Source: Bathymodiolus brooksi (Eukaryota > Mollusca > Bivalvia > Mytilida > Modiolidae). From it: a stretch of DNA of 64,000 nt. The DNA lies in NCBI GenBank assembly GCA_963680875.1, contig OY804577.1, forward strand, positions 146,462,196 to 146,526,195, in the 5' to 3' direction. Positions 11,801-23,875 of this stretch are shown one piece after another. Position 1 is the stretch's first letter; each line of letters opens with the position of its first letter. Below the pieces are notes generated by a model. It made no database searches. It worked only from the letters and a program-made list of their open reading frames with translations, and was not told where the DNA came from. The position numbers were made by a program, and so were the translations under genes.

Positions 11801-13165
11801 GATTTCCACGGTCCTGGTTTCTATGTCAGTGTATAACTAGTACTGATATCAGTGTCTTAACCAGTAAAAGTCTCCAGATTTCCACGGTCCTGGTTTCTAT
11901 GTCAGTGTATAACTAGTACTGATATCAGTGGCTTAACCAGTAAAAGTCTCCAGATTTCCACGGTCCTGGTTTCTGTCAGTATATAACTAGTACTGATATC
12001 AGTGGCTTAACCAGTAAAAGTCTCCAGATTTCCACGGTCCTGGTTTCTATGTCAGTGTATAACTAGTACTGATATCAGTGGCTTAACCAGTAAAAGTCTC
12101 CAGATTTCCACGGTCCTGGTTTCTATGTCAGTGTATAACTAGTACTGATATCAGTGCCTTAACCAGTAAAAGTCTCCAGATTTCCACGGTCATGGTTTCT
12201 ATGTCAGTGTATAACTAGTACTGATATCAGTGGCTTAACCAGTAAAAGTCTCCAGATTTCCACGGTCCTGGTTACTATGTCAGTGTATAACTAGTACTGA
12301 TATCAGTGGCTTAACCAGTAAAAGTCTCCAGATTTCCACGGTCCTGGTTTCTATGTCAGTGTATAACTAGTACTGATATCAGTGGCTTAACCAGTAAAAG
12401 TCTCCAGATTTCCACGGTTCTGGTTTCTATGTCAGTGTATAACTAGTACTGATATCAGTGGCTTAACCAGTAAAAGTCTCCAGATTTCCACGGTCCTGGT
12501 TTCTATGTCAGTGTATAACTAATACTGATATCAGTGGCTTAACCAGTAAAAGTCTCCAGATTTCCATGGTCTTGGTTTCTATGTCAGTGTATAACTAGTA
12601 CTGATATCAGTGGTTTAACCAGTAAAAGTCTCCAGATTTCCACGGTCCTGGTTTCTATGTCAGTGTATAACTAGTACTGATATCAGTGGCTTAACCAGTA
12701 AAAGTCTCCAGATTTCCACGGTCCTGGTTTCTGTCAGTGTATAACTAGTACTGATATCAGTGGCTTAACCAGTAAAAGTCTCCAGATTTCCACGGTCCTG
12801 GTTTCTATGTCAGTGTATAACTAGTACTGATATCAGTGGCTTAACCAGTAAAAGTCTCCAGATTTCCATGGTCCTGGTTTCTGTCAGTGTATAACTAGTA
12901 CTGATATCAGTGGTTTAACCAGTAAAAGTCTCCAGATTACCACGGTCCTGGTTTCTATGTCAGTGTATAACTAGTACTGATATCAGTGGCTTAACCAGTA
13001 AAAGTCTCCAGATTTCCACGGTCCTGGTTTCTATATCAGTGTATAACTAGTACTGATATCAGTGTCTTAGCCAGTAAAAGTCTCCAGATTTCCACGGTCC
13101 TGGTTTCTAGGTCAGTGTATAACTAGTACTGATATCAGTGGCTTAACCAGTAAAAGTCTCCAAAT
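7030..13165. repeat. 6,135-bp higher-order unit, copy 1
   Basis: Rare variants in this stretch recur exactly 6,135 bp downstream: GGTTTAACC near 7,230 and 13,365, TAACAAGTAAAGGTCCC at 7,761 and 13,896, AGTATTGATAGC at 8,121 and 14,256 and again at 10,699 and 16,834, and CTTAGCC at 13,066 and 19,201. Inside the unit a 2,578-bp step repeats the AGTATTGATAGC-to-GTGTCTTAACC group (8,121 and 10,699), so smaller duplications are nested in the larger one. The left edge is placed where the AAGTTTCCAG of the left-end block (7,019) gives way to sequence shared with the monomer after CTCCAAATTTCC (about 13,165). Confidence 0.8.
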
Positions 13166-16100
13166 TTCCACGGTCCTGGTTTCTGTCAGTGTATAACTAG
13201 TACTGATATCAGTGGCTTAACCAGTAAAAGTCTCCAGATTTCCACGGTCCTGGTTTCTATGTCAGTGTATAACTAGTACTGATATCAGTGGCTTAACCAG
13301 TAAAAGTCTCCAGATTTCCACGGTCCTGGTTTCTGTCAGTGTATAACTAGTACTGATATCAGTGGTTTAACCAGTAAAAGTCTCCAGATTACCACGGTCC
13401 TGGTTTTTATGTCAGTGTATAACTAGTACTGATATCAGTGGCTTAACCAGTAAAAGTCTCCAGATTTCCACGGTCCTGGTTTCTATGTCAGTGTATAACT
13501 AGTACTGATATCAGTGGCTTAACCAGTAAAAGTCTCCATATTTCCATGGTCCTGGTTTCTATGTCAGTGTATAACTAGTACTGATATCAGTGGCTTAACC
13601 AGTAAGTCTCCAGATTTCCATGGTCCTGGTTTCTTTGTCAGTGTATAACTAGTACTGATATCAGTGGCTTAACCAGTAAAAGTCTCCAGATTTCCACGGT
13701 CCTGGTTTCTATGTCAGTGTATAACTAATACTGATATCAGTGGCTTAACCAGTAAAAGTCTCCAGATTTCCACGGTCCTGGTTTCTATGTCAGTGTATAA
13801 CTAGTACTGATATCAGTGGCTTAACCAGTAAGTCTCCAGATTTCCACGGTCCTGGTTTCTATGTCAGTGTATAACTAGTACTGATATCAGTGGCTTAACA
13901 AGTAAAGGTCCCAGATTTCCACGGTCCTGGTTTCTATGTCAGTGTATAACTAGTACTGATATCAGTGGCTTAATCAGTAAAAGTCTCCAGATTTCCACGG
14001 TCCTGGTTTCTATGTCAGTGTATAACTAGTACTGATATCAGTGGCTTAACCAGTAAAAGTCTCCAGATTTCCACGGTCCTGGTTTCTATGTCAGTGTATA
14101 ACTAGTACTGATATCAGTGGCTTAACCAGTAAAAGTCTCCAGATTTCCACGGTCCTGGTTTCTATGTCAGTGTAAAACTAGTACTGATATCAGTGGCTTA
14201 ACCAGTAAAAGTCTCCAGATTTCCACGGTCCTGGTTTCTATGTCAGTGTATAACTAGTATTGATAGCAGTGGCTTAACCAGTAAAAGTCTCCAGATTTCC
14301 ACAGTCCTGGTTTCTATGTCAGTGTATAACTAGTACTGATATCAGTGGCTTAACTAGTAAAAGTCTCCAGATTTCCACGGTCCTGGTTCCTAAGTCAGTG
14401 TATAACTAGTACTGATATCAGTGGCTTAACCAGTAAAAGTCTCCAGATTTCCATGGTCCTGGTTTCTATGTCAGTGTATAACTAGTACTGATATCAGTGG
14501 CTTAACTAGTAAAAGTCTCCAGATTTCTACGGTCATGGTTTCTAGGTCAGTGTATAACTAGTACTGATATCAGTGGCTTAACCAGTAAAAGTCTCCAGAT
14601 TTCCACCGTCCTGGTTTCTATGTCAGTGTATAACTAGTACTGATATCAGTGTCTTAACCAGTAAAAGTCTCCAGATTTCCACGGTCCTGGTTTCTATGTC
14701 AGTGTATAACTAGTACTGATATCAGTGACTTAACCAGTAAAAGTCTCCAGATTTCCACGGTCCTGGTTTCTATGTCAGTGTATAACTAGTACTGATAGCA
14801 ATGGCTTAACCAGTAAAAGTCTCCAGATTTACACAGTCCTGGTTTCTAGGTCAGTGTATATCTAGTACTGATATCAGTGGCTTAACTAGTAAAAGTCTCC
14901 AGATTTCCACGGTCCTGGTTCCTAGGGCAGTGTATAACTAGTACTGATATCAGTGGCTTAACCAGTAAAAGTCTCCAGATTTCCACGGTCCTGGTTTCTA
15001 TGTCAGTGTATAACTAGTACTGATATCAGTGGCTTAACTAGTAAAAGTCTCCACATTTCCACGGTCCTGGTTTCTAGGTCAGTGTATAACTAGTACTGAT
15101 ATCAGTGGCTTAACCAGTAAAAGTCTCCAGATTTCCACGGTCCTGGTTTCTATGTCAGTGTATAACTAGTACTGATATCAGTGTCTTAACCAGTAAAAGT
15201 CTCCAGATTTCCACGGTCCTGGTTTCTATGTCAGTGTATAACTAGTACTGATATCAGTGGCTTAACCAGTAAAAGTCTCCAGATTTCCACGGTCCTGGTT
15301 TCTGTCAGTATATAACTAGTACTGATATCAGTGGCTTAACCAGTAAAAGTCTCCAGATTTCCACGGTCCTGGTTTCTATGTCAGTGTATAACTAGTACTG
15401 ATATCAGTGGCTTAACCAGTAAAAGTCTCCAGATTTCCACGGTCCTGGTTTCTATGTCAGTGTATAACTAGTACTGATATCAGTGGCTTAACCAGTAAAA
15501 GTCTCCAGATTTCCACGGTCCTGGTTTCTATGTCAGTGTATAACTAGTACTGATATCAGTGGCTTAACCAGTAAAAGTCTCCAGATTTCCACGGTCCTGG
15601 TTACTATGTCAGTGTATAACTAGTACTGATATCAGTGGCTTAACCAGTAAAAGTCTCCAGATTTCCACGGTCCTGGTTTCTAGGTCAGTGTATGACTAGT
15701 ACTGATATCAGTGGCTTAACCAGTAAAAGTCTCCAGATTTCCACGGTTCTGGTTTCTATGTCAGTGTATAACTAGTACTGATATCAGTGGCTTAACCAGT
15801 AAAAGTCTCCAGATTTCCACGGTCCTGGTTTCTATGTCAGTGTATAACTAATACTGATATCAGTGGCTTAACCAGTAAAAGTCTCCAGATTTCCATGGTC
15901 TTGGTTTCTATGTCAGTGTATAACTAGTACTGATATCAGTGGCTTAACCAGTAAAAGTCTCCAGATTTCCACGGTCCTGGTTTCTATGTCAGTGTATAAC
16001 TAGTACTGATATCAGTGGCTTAACCAGTAAAAGTCTCCAGATTTCCACGGTCCTGGTTTCTATGTCAGTGTATAACTAGTACTGATATCAGTGGCTTAAC

Positions 16101-19100
16101 CAGTAAAAGTCTCCAGATTTCCATGGTCCTGGTTTCTGTCAGTGTATAACTAGTACTGATATCAGTGGTTTAACCAGTAAAAGTCTCCAGATTACCACGG
16201 TCCTGGTTTCTATGTCAGTGTATAACTAGTACTGATATCAGTGGCTTAACCAGTAAAAGTCTCCAGATTTCCACGGTCCTGGTTTCTAAGTCAGTGTATA
16301 ACTAATACTGATATCAGTGGCTTAACCAGTAAAAGTCTCCAGATTTCCACGGTCCTGGTTTCTATGTCAGTGTATAACTAGTACTGATATCAGTGGCTTA
16401 ACCAGTAAGTCTCCAGATTTCCACGGTCCTGGTTTCTATGTCAGTGTATAACTAGTACTGATATCAGTGGCTTAACAAGTAAAAGTCTCCAGATTTCCAC
16501 GGTCCTGGTTTCTATGTCAGTGTATAACTAATACTGATATCAGTGGCTTAATCAGTAAAAGTCTCCAGATTTCCACGGTCCTGGTTTCTATGTCAGTGTA
16601 TAATTAGTACTGATATCAGTGGCTTAACCAGTAAAAGTCTCCAGATTTCCACGGTCCTGGTTTCTATGTCAGTGTATAACTAGTACTGATATCAGTGGCT
16701 TAACCAGTAAAAGTCTCCAGATTTCCACGGTCCTGGTTTCTATGTCAGTGTAAAACTAGTACTGATATCAGTGGCTTAACCAGTAAAAGTCTCCAGATTT
16801 CCACGGTCCTGGTTTCTATGTCAGTGTATAACTAGTATTGATAGCAGTGGCTTAACCAGTAAAAGTCTCCAGATTTCCACAGTCCTGGTTTCTATGTCAG
16901 TGTATAACTAGTACTGATATCAGTGGCTTAACTAGTAAAAGTCTCCAGATTTCCACGGTCCTGGTTCCTAAGTCAGTGTATAACTAGTACTGATATCAGT
17001 GGCTTAACCAGTAAAAGTCTCCAGATTTCCATGGTCCTGGTTTCTATGTCAGTGTATAACTAGTACTGATATCAGTGGCTTAACTAGTAAAAGTCTCCAG
17101 ATTTCTACGGTCATGGTTTCTAGGTCAGTGTATAACTAGTACTGATATCAGTGGCTTAACCAGTAAAAGTCTCCAGATTTCCACCGTCCTGGTTTCTATG
17201 TCAGTGTATAACTAGTACTGATATCAGTGTCTTAACCAGTAAAAGTCTCCAGATTTCCACGGTCCTGGTTTCTAGGTCAGTGTATAACTAGTACTGATAT
17301 CAGTGGCTTAACCAGTAAAAGTCTCCAGATTTCCACGGTCCTGGTTTCTATGTCAGTGTATAACTAGTACTGATATCAGTGGCTTAACCAGTAAAAGTCT
17401 CCAGATTTCCACGGTCCTGGTTTCTATGTCAGTGTATAACTAGTACTGATATCAGTGGCTTAACCAGTAAAAGTCTCCAGATTTCCACGGTCCTGGTTTC
17501 TATGTCAGTGTATAACTAGTACTGATATCAGTGACTTAACCAGTAAAAGTCTCCAGATTTCCACGGTCCTGGTTTCTATGTCAGTGTATAACTAGTGCTG
17601 ATAGCAGTGGCTTAACCAGTAAAAGTCTCCAGATTTACACAGTCCTGGTTTCTAGGTCAGTGTATATCTAGTACTGATATCAGTGGCTTAACTAGTAAAA
17701 GTCTCCAGATTTCCACGGTCCTGGTTCCTAGGGCAGTGTATAACTAGTACTGATATCAGTGGCTTAACCAGTAAAAGTCTCCAGATTTCCACGGTCCTGG
17801 TTTCTATGTCAGTGTATAACTAGTACTGATATCAGTGGCTTAACTAGTAAAAGTCTCCACATTTCCACGGTCCTGGTTTCTAGGTCAGTGTATAACTAGT
17901 ACTGATATCAGTGGCTTAACCAGTAAAAGTCTCCAGATTTCCACGGTCCTGGTTTCTATGTCAGTGTATAACTAGTACTGATATCAGTGTCTTAACCAGT
18001 AAAAGTCTCCAGATTTCCACGGTCCTGGTTTCTATGTCAGTGTATAACTAGTACTGATATCAGTGGCTTAACCAGTAAAAGTCTCCAGATTTCCACGGTC
18101 CTGGTTTCTGTCAGTATATAACTAGTACTGATATCAGTGGCTTAACCAGTAAAAGTCTCCAGATTTCCACGGTCCTGGTTTCTATGTCAGTGTATAACTA
18201 GTACTGATATCAGTGGCTTAACCAGTAAAAGTCTCCAGATTTCCACGGTCCTGGTTTCTATGTCAGTGTATAACTAGTACTGATATCAGTGCCTTAACCA
18301 GTAAAAGTCTCCAGATTTCCACGGTCATGGTTTCTATGTCAGTGTATAACTAGTACTGATATCAGTGGCTTAACCAGTAAAAGTCTCCAGATTTCCACGG
18401 TCCTGGTTACTATGTCAGTGTATAACTAGTACTGATATCAGTGGCTTAACCAGTAAAAGTCTCCAGATTTCCACGGTCCTGGTTTCTATGTCAGTGTATA
18501 ACTAGTACTGATATCAGTGGCTTAACCAGTAAAAGTCTCCAGATTTCCACGGTTCTGGTTTCTATGTCAGTGTATAACTAGTACTGATATCAGTGGCTTA
18601 ACCAGTAAAAGTCTCCAGATTTCCACGGTCCTGGTTTCTATGTCAGTGTATAACTAATACTGATATCAGTGGCTTAACCAGTAAAAGTCTCCAGATTTCC
18701 ATGGTCTTGGTTTCTATGTCAGTGTATAACTAGTACTGATATCAGTGGTTTAACCAGTAAAAGTCTCCAGATTTCCACGGTCCTGGTTTCTATGTCAGTG
18801 TATAACTAGTACTGATATCAGTGGCTTAACCAGTAAAAGTCTCCAGATTTCCACGGTCCTGGTTTCTGTCAGTGTATAACTAGTACTGATATCAGTGGCT
18901 TAACCAGTAAAAGTCTCCAGATTTCCACGGTCCTGGTTTCTATGTCAGTGTATAACTAGTACTGATATCAGTGGCTTAACCAGTAAAAGTCTCCAGATTT
19001 CCATGGTCCTGGTTTCTGTCAGTGTATAACTAGTACTGATATCAGTGGTTTAACCAGTAAAAGTCTCCAGATTACCACGGTCCTGGTTTCTATGTCAGTG

Positions 19101-19300
19101 TATAACTAGTACTGATATCAGTGGCTTAACCAGTAAAAGTCTCCAGATTTCCACGGTCCTGGTTTCTATATCAGTGTATAACTAGTACTGATATCAGTGT
19201 CTTAGCCAGTAAAAGTCTCCAGATTTCCACGGTCCTGGTTTCTAGGTCAGTGTATAACTAGTACTGATATCAGTGGCTTAACCAGTAAAAGTCTCCAAAT
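13166..19300. repeat. 6,135-bp higher-order unit, copy 2
   Basis: This is the head-to-tail second copy of the preceding unit. The one substitution I noted is at 9,001 (A in CAACGG) against C at 15,136; there may be others, because I compared marker sites and not every base. The match continues into the next monomers and breaks near 19,466, where TTCTATGTCAG stands in place of the TTCTGTCAG seen at 13,331. Identity this high over 6.1 kb implies a recent event or ongoing conversion. Confidence 0.8.
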
Positions 19301-20486
19301 TTCCACGGTCCTGGTTTCTGTCAGTGTATAACTAGTACTGATATCAGTGGCTTAACCAGTAAAAGTCTCCAGATTTCCACGGTCCTGGTTTCTATGTCAG
19401 TGTATAACTAGTACTGATATCAGTGGCTTAACCAGTAAAAGTCTCCAGATTTCCACGGTCCTGGTTTCTATGTCAGTGTATAACTAGTACTGATATCAGT
19501 GGCTTAACCAGTAAAAGTCTCCAGATTTCCACGGTCCTGGTTTCTATGTCAGTGTATAACTAGTACTGATATCAGTGGCTTAACCAGTAAAAGTCTCCAG
19601 ATTTCCACGGTCCTGGTTTCTATGTCAGTGTATAACTAGTACTGATATCAGTGGCTTAACCAGTAAAAGTCTCCAGATTTCCACGGTCCTGGTTACTATG
19701 TCAGTGTATAACTAGTACTGATATCAGTGGCTTAACCAGTAAAAGTCTCCAGATTTCCACGGTCCTGGTTTCTAGGTCAGTGTATAACTAGTACTGATAT
19801 CAGTGGCTTAACCAGTAAAAGTCTCCAGATTTCCACGGTTCTGGTTTCTATGTCAGTGTATAACTAGTACTGATATCAGTGGCTTAACCAGTAAATGTCT
19901 CCAGATTTCCACGGTCCTGGTTTCTATGTCAGTGTATAACTAATACTGATATCAGTGGCTTAACCAGTAAAAGTCTCCAGATTTCCATGGTCTTGGTTTC
20001 TATGTCAGTGTATAACTAGTACTGATATCAGTGGCTTAACCAGTAAAAGTCTCCAGATTTCCACGGTCCTGGTTTCTATGTCAGTGTATAACTAGTACTG
20101 ATATCAGTGGCTTAACCAGTAAAAGTCTCCAGATTTCCACGGTCCTGGTTTCTGTCAGTGTATAACTAGTACTGATATCAGTGGCTTAACCAGTAAAAGT
20201 CTCCAGATTTCCACGGTCCTGGTTTCTATGTCAGTGTATAACTAGTACTGATATCAGTGGCTTAACCAGTAAAAGTCTCCAGATTTCCACGGTCCTGGTT
20301 TCTGTCAGTGTATAACTAGTACTGATATCAGTGGTTTAACCAGTAAAAGTCTCCAGATTACCACGGTCCTGGTTTCTATGTCAGTGTATAACTAGTACTG
20401 ATATCAGTGGCTTAACCAGTAAAAGTCTCCAGATTTCCACGGTCCTGGTTTCTATGTCAGTGTATAACTAGTACTGATATCAGTGT
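19201..20486. repeat. 17-monomer higher-order repeat (1,286 bp)
   Basis: The rare CTTAGCC monomer at 19,201 recurs at 20,487, 1,286 bp on, which equals 17 x 76 minus three 2-bp deletions. The order is CTTAGCC, CTAGGTCAG, CTCCAAATTTCC with TTCTGTCAG, several consensus monomers, GGTTACTATG, CTAGGTCAG, CGGTTCTGG, CTAATACTG, CATGGTCTTGG, consensus, TTCTGTCAG, consensus, TTCTGTCAG, GGTTTAACC with ATTACCACGG, consensus. The same 17-monomer unit appears at 30,690-31,975 and 35,308-36,593, and shortened or lengthened forms fill 36.6-50.1 kb. It is the basic higher-order unit of the right-hand two thirds. Confidence 0.85.
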
Positions 20487-21514
20487 CTTAGCCAGTAAAA
20501 GTCTCCAGATTTCCACGGTCCTGGTTTCTAGGTCAGTGTATAACTAGTACTGATATCAGTGGCTTAACCAGTAAAAGTCTCCAAATTTCCACGGTCCTGG
20601 TTTCTGTCAGTGTATAACTAGTACTGATATCAGTGGCTTAACCAGTAAAAGTCTCCAGATTTCCACGGTCCTGGTTTCTATGTCAGTGTATAACTAGTAC
20701 TGATATCAGTGGCTTAACCAGTAAAAGTCTCCAGATTTCCACGGTCCTGGTTTCTATGTCAGTGTATAACTAGTACTGATATCAGTGGCTTAACCAGTAA
20801 AAGTCTCCAGATTTCCACGGTCCTGGTTTCTATGTCAGTGTATAACTAGTACTGATATCAGTGGCTTAACCAGTAAAAGTCTCCAGATTTCCACGGTCCT
20901 GGTTACTATGTCAGTGTATAACTAGTACTGATATCAGTGGCTTAACCAGTAAAAGTCTCCAGATTTCCACGGTCCTGGTTTCTGTCAGTGTATAACTAGT
21001 ACTGATATCAGTGGCTTAACCAGTAAAAGTCTCCAGATTTCCACGGTCCTGGTTTCTATGTCAGTGTATAACTAGTACTGATATCAGTGGCTTAACCAGT
21101 AAAAGTCTCCAGATTTCCACGGTCCTGGTTTCTGTCAGTGTATAACTAGTACTGATATCAGTGGTTTAACCATTAAAAGTCTCCAGATTACCACGGTCCT
21201 GGTTTTTATGTCAGTGTATAACTAGTACTGATATCAGTGGCTTAACCAGTAAAAGTCTCCAGATTTCCACGGTCCTGGTTTCTATGTCAGTGTATAACTA
21301 GTACTGATATCAGTGGCTTAACCAGTAAAAGTCTCCAGATTTCCACGGTCCTGGTTTCTGTCAGTGTATAACTAGTACTGATATCAGTGGCTTAACCAGT
21401 AAAAGACTCCATATTTCCACAGTCCTGGTTTCTATGTCAGTGTATAACTAGTACTGATATCAGTGGCTTAACCAGTAAGTCTCCAGATTTCCATGGTCCT
21501 GGTTTCTTTGTCAG

Positions 21515-23875
21515 TGTATAACTAGTACTGATATCAGTGACTTAACCAGTAAAAGTCTCCAGATTTCCACGGTCCTGGTTTCTATGTCAGTGTATAACTA
21601 GTACTGATATCAGTGGCTTAACCAGTAAGTCTCCAGATTTCCATGGTCCTAGTTTCTATGTCAGTGTATAACTAGTACTGATATCAGTGGCTTAACCAGT
21701 AAAAGTCTCCAGATTTCCACGGTCCTGGTTTCTATTTCAGTGTATAACTAATACTGATATCAGTGGCTTAACCAGTAAAAGTCTCCAGATTTCCATGGTC
21801 CTGGTTTCTATGTCAGTGTATAACTAGTACTGATATCAGTGGCTTAACCAGTAAGTCTCCAGATTTCCACGGTCCTGGTTTCTATGTCAGTGTATAACTA
21901 GTCCTGATATCAGTGTCTTAACAAGTAAAGGTCTCCAGATTTCCACGGTCCTGGTTTCTATGTCAGTGTATAACTAGTACTGATATCAGTGGCTTAATCA
22001 GTAAAAGTCTCCAGATTTCCACGGTCCTGGTTTCTATGTCAGTGTATAACTCAGTGGCTTAACCAGTAAAAGTCTCCAGATTTACACGGTCCTGGTTTCT
22101 ATGTCAGTGTATAACTAGTACTGATATCAGTGGCTTAACCAGTAAAAGTCTCCAGATTTCCACGGTCCTGGTTTCTATGTCAGTGTATAACTAGTACTGA
22201 TATCAGTGGCTTAACCAGTAAAAGTCTCCAGATTTCCACGGTCCTGGTTTCTATGTCAGTGTATAACTAGTACTGATATCAGTGGCTTAACCAGTAAAAG
22301 TCTCCAGATTTCCATTGTCCTGGTTTCTATGTCAGTGTATAATTAGTACTGATATCAGTGGCTTAACCAGTAAAAGTCTCCAGATTTCCACGTTCCTGGT
22401 TTCTATGTCAGTGTATAACTAGTACTGATATCAGTGGCTTAACCAGTAAGTCTCCAGATTTCCCCGGTCCTGGTTTCTGTCAGTGTATAACTAGTACTGA
22501 TATCAGTGGCTTAACCAGCAAGTCTCCAGATTTCCACGGTCCTGGTTTCTATGTCAGTGTATAACTAGTACTGATATCAGTGGCTTAACCAGTAATTCTC
22601 CAGATTTCCACGGTCCTGGTTTCTATGTCAGTGTATAACTAGTACTGATATCAGTGGCTTAACCAGTAAAAATCTCCAGATTTCAACGGTCCTGGTTTCT
22701 ATGTCAGTGTATAACTAGTACTGATATCAGTGGCTTAACCAGTAAAAGTCTCCAGATTTCCACGGTTCTGGTTTCTATGTCAGTGTATAACTAGTACTGA
22801 TACCAGTGGCTTAACCAGTAAAAGTCTCCAGATATCCACGGTCCTGGTTTCTATGTCAGTGTATAACTAGTACTGATATCAGTGGCTTAACCAGTAAAAG
22901 TCTCCAGATTTCCACGGTCCTGGTTTCTATGTCAGTGTATAACTAGTACTGATATCAGTGGCTTAACCAGTAAAAGTCTCCAGATTACGACGGTCCTGGT
23001 TTCTAGGTCAGTATATAACTAGTACTGATATCAGTGGCTTAACCAGTAAAAGTCTCCAGATTTCCACGTCCTGGTTTCTATGTCAGTGTATAACTAGTAC
23101 TGATATCAGTGGCTTAACCAGTAAAAGTCTCCAGATTTCCACGGTCCTGGTTTCTGGTAGTGTATAACTAGTACTGATATCAGTGGCTTAACCAGTAAAA
23201 GTCTCCAGATTTCCACGGTCCTGGTTTCTATGTCAGTGTATAACTAGTACTGATATCAGTGGCTTAATCAGTAAAAGTTTCCAGATTTCCACGGTCCTGG
23301 TTTCTGTCAGTGTATAACTAGTACTGATATCAGTGGCTTAACCAGTAAAAGTCTCCAGATTTCCACGGTCCTGGTTTCTATGTCAGTGTATAACTAGTAC
23401 TGATATCAGTGGTTTAACCAGTAAAAGTCTCCAGATTACCACGGTCCTGGTTTTTATGTCAGTGTATAACTAGTACTGATATCAGTGGCTTAACCAGTAA
23501 AAGTCTCCAGATTTCCACGGTCCTGGTTTCTATGTCAGTGTATAACTAGTACTGATATCAGTGGCTTAACCAGTAAAAGTCTCTATATTTCCATGGTCCT
23601 GGTTTCTATGTCAGTGTATAACTAGTACTGATATCAGTGGCTTAACCAGTAAGTCTCCAGATTTCCATGGTCCTGGTTTCTTTGTCAGTGTATAACTAGT
23701 ACTGATATCAGTGGCTTAACCAGTAAAAGTCTCCAGATTTCCACGGTCCTGGTTTCTATGTCAGTGTATAACTAATACTGATATCAGTGGCTTAACCAGT
23801 AAAAGTCTCCAGATTTCCACGGTCCTGGTTTCTATGTCAGTGTATAACTAGTACTGATATCAGTGGCTTAACCAG
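21515..23875. repeat. Third, altered copy of the left-end block
   Basis: From about 21,515 this repeats 5,260 onward at an offset of 16,256 bp: GTGACTTAACC, CCATGGTCCTAG, TAACTAGTCC at 21,895, the 65-bp monomer at 22,047, CCATTGTCC, CAGCAAGTC, AGATTACGACGG and AAGTTTCC at 23,277. It differs from copies 1 and 2 at several sites (for example GATATCAGTGG for GATATCAATGG near 21,990, CCCCGG near 22,464, AAAATCTCC near 22,668, GATATCC near 22,831, CTCTATATTTCC near 23,582). One 74-bp monomer is missing, so the offset falls to 16,182 after 23,400. It is therefore older than the pair at 1 and 5,639. Confidence 0.8.
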
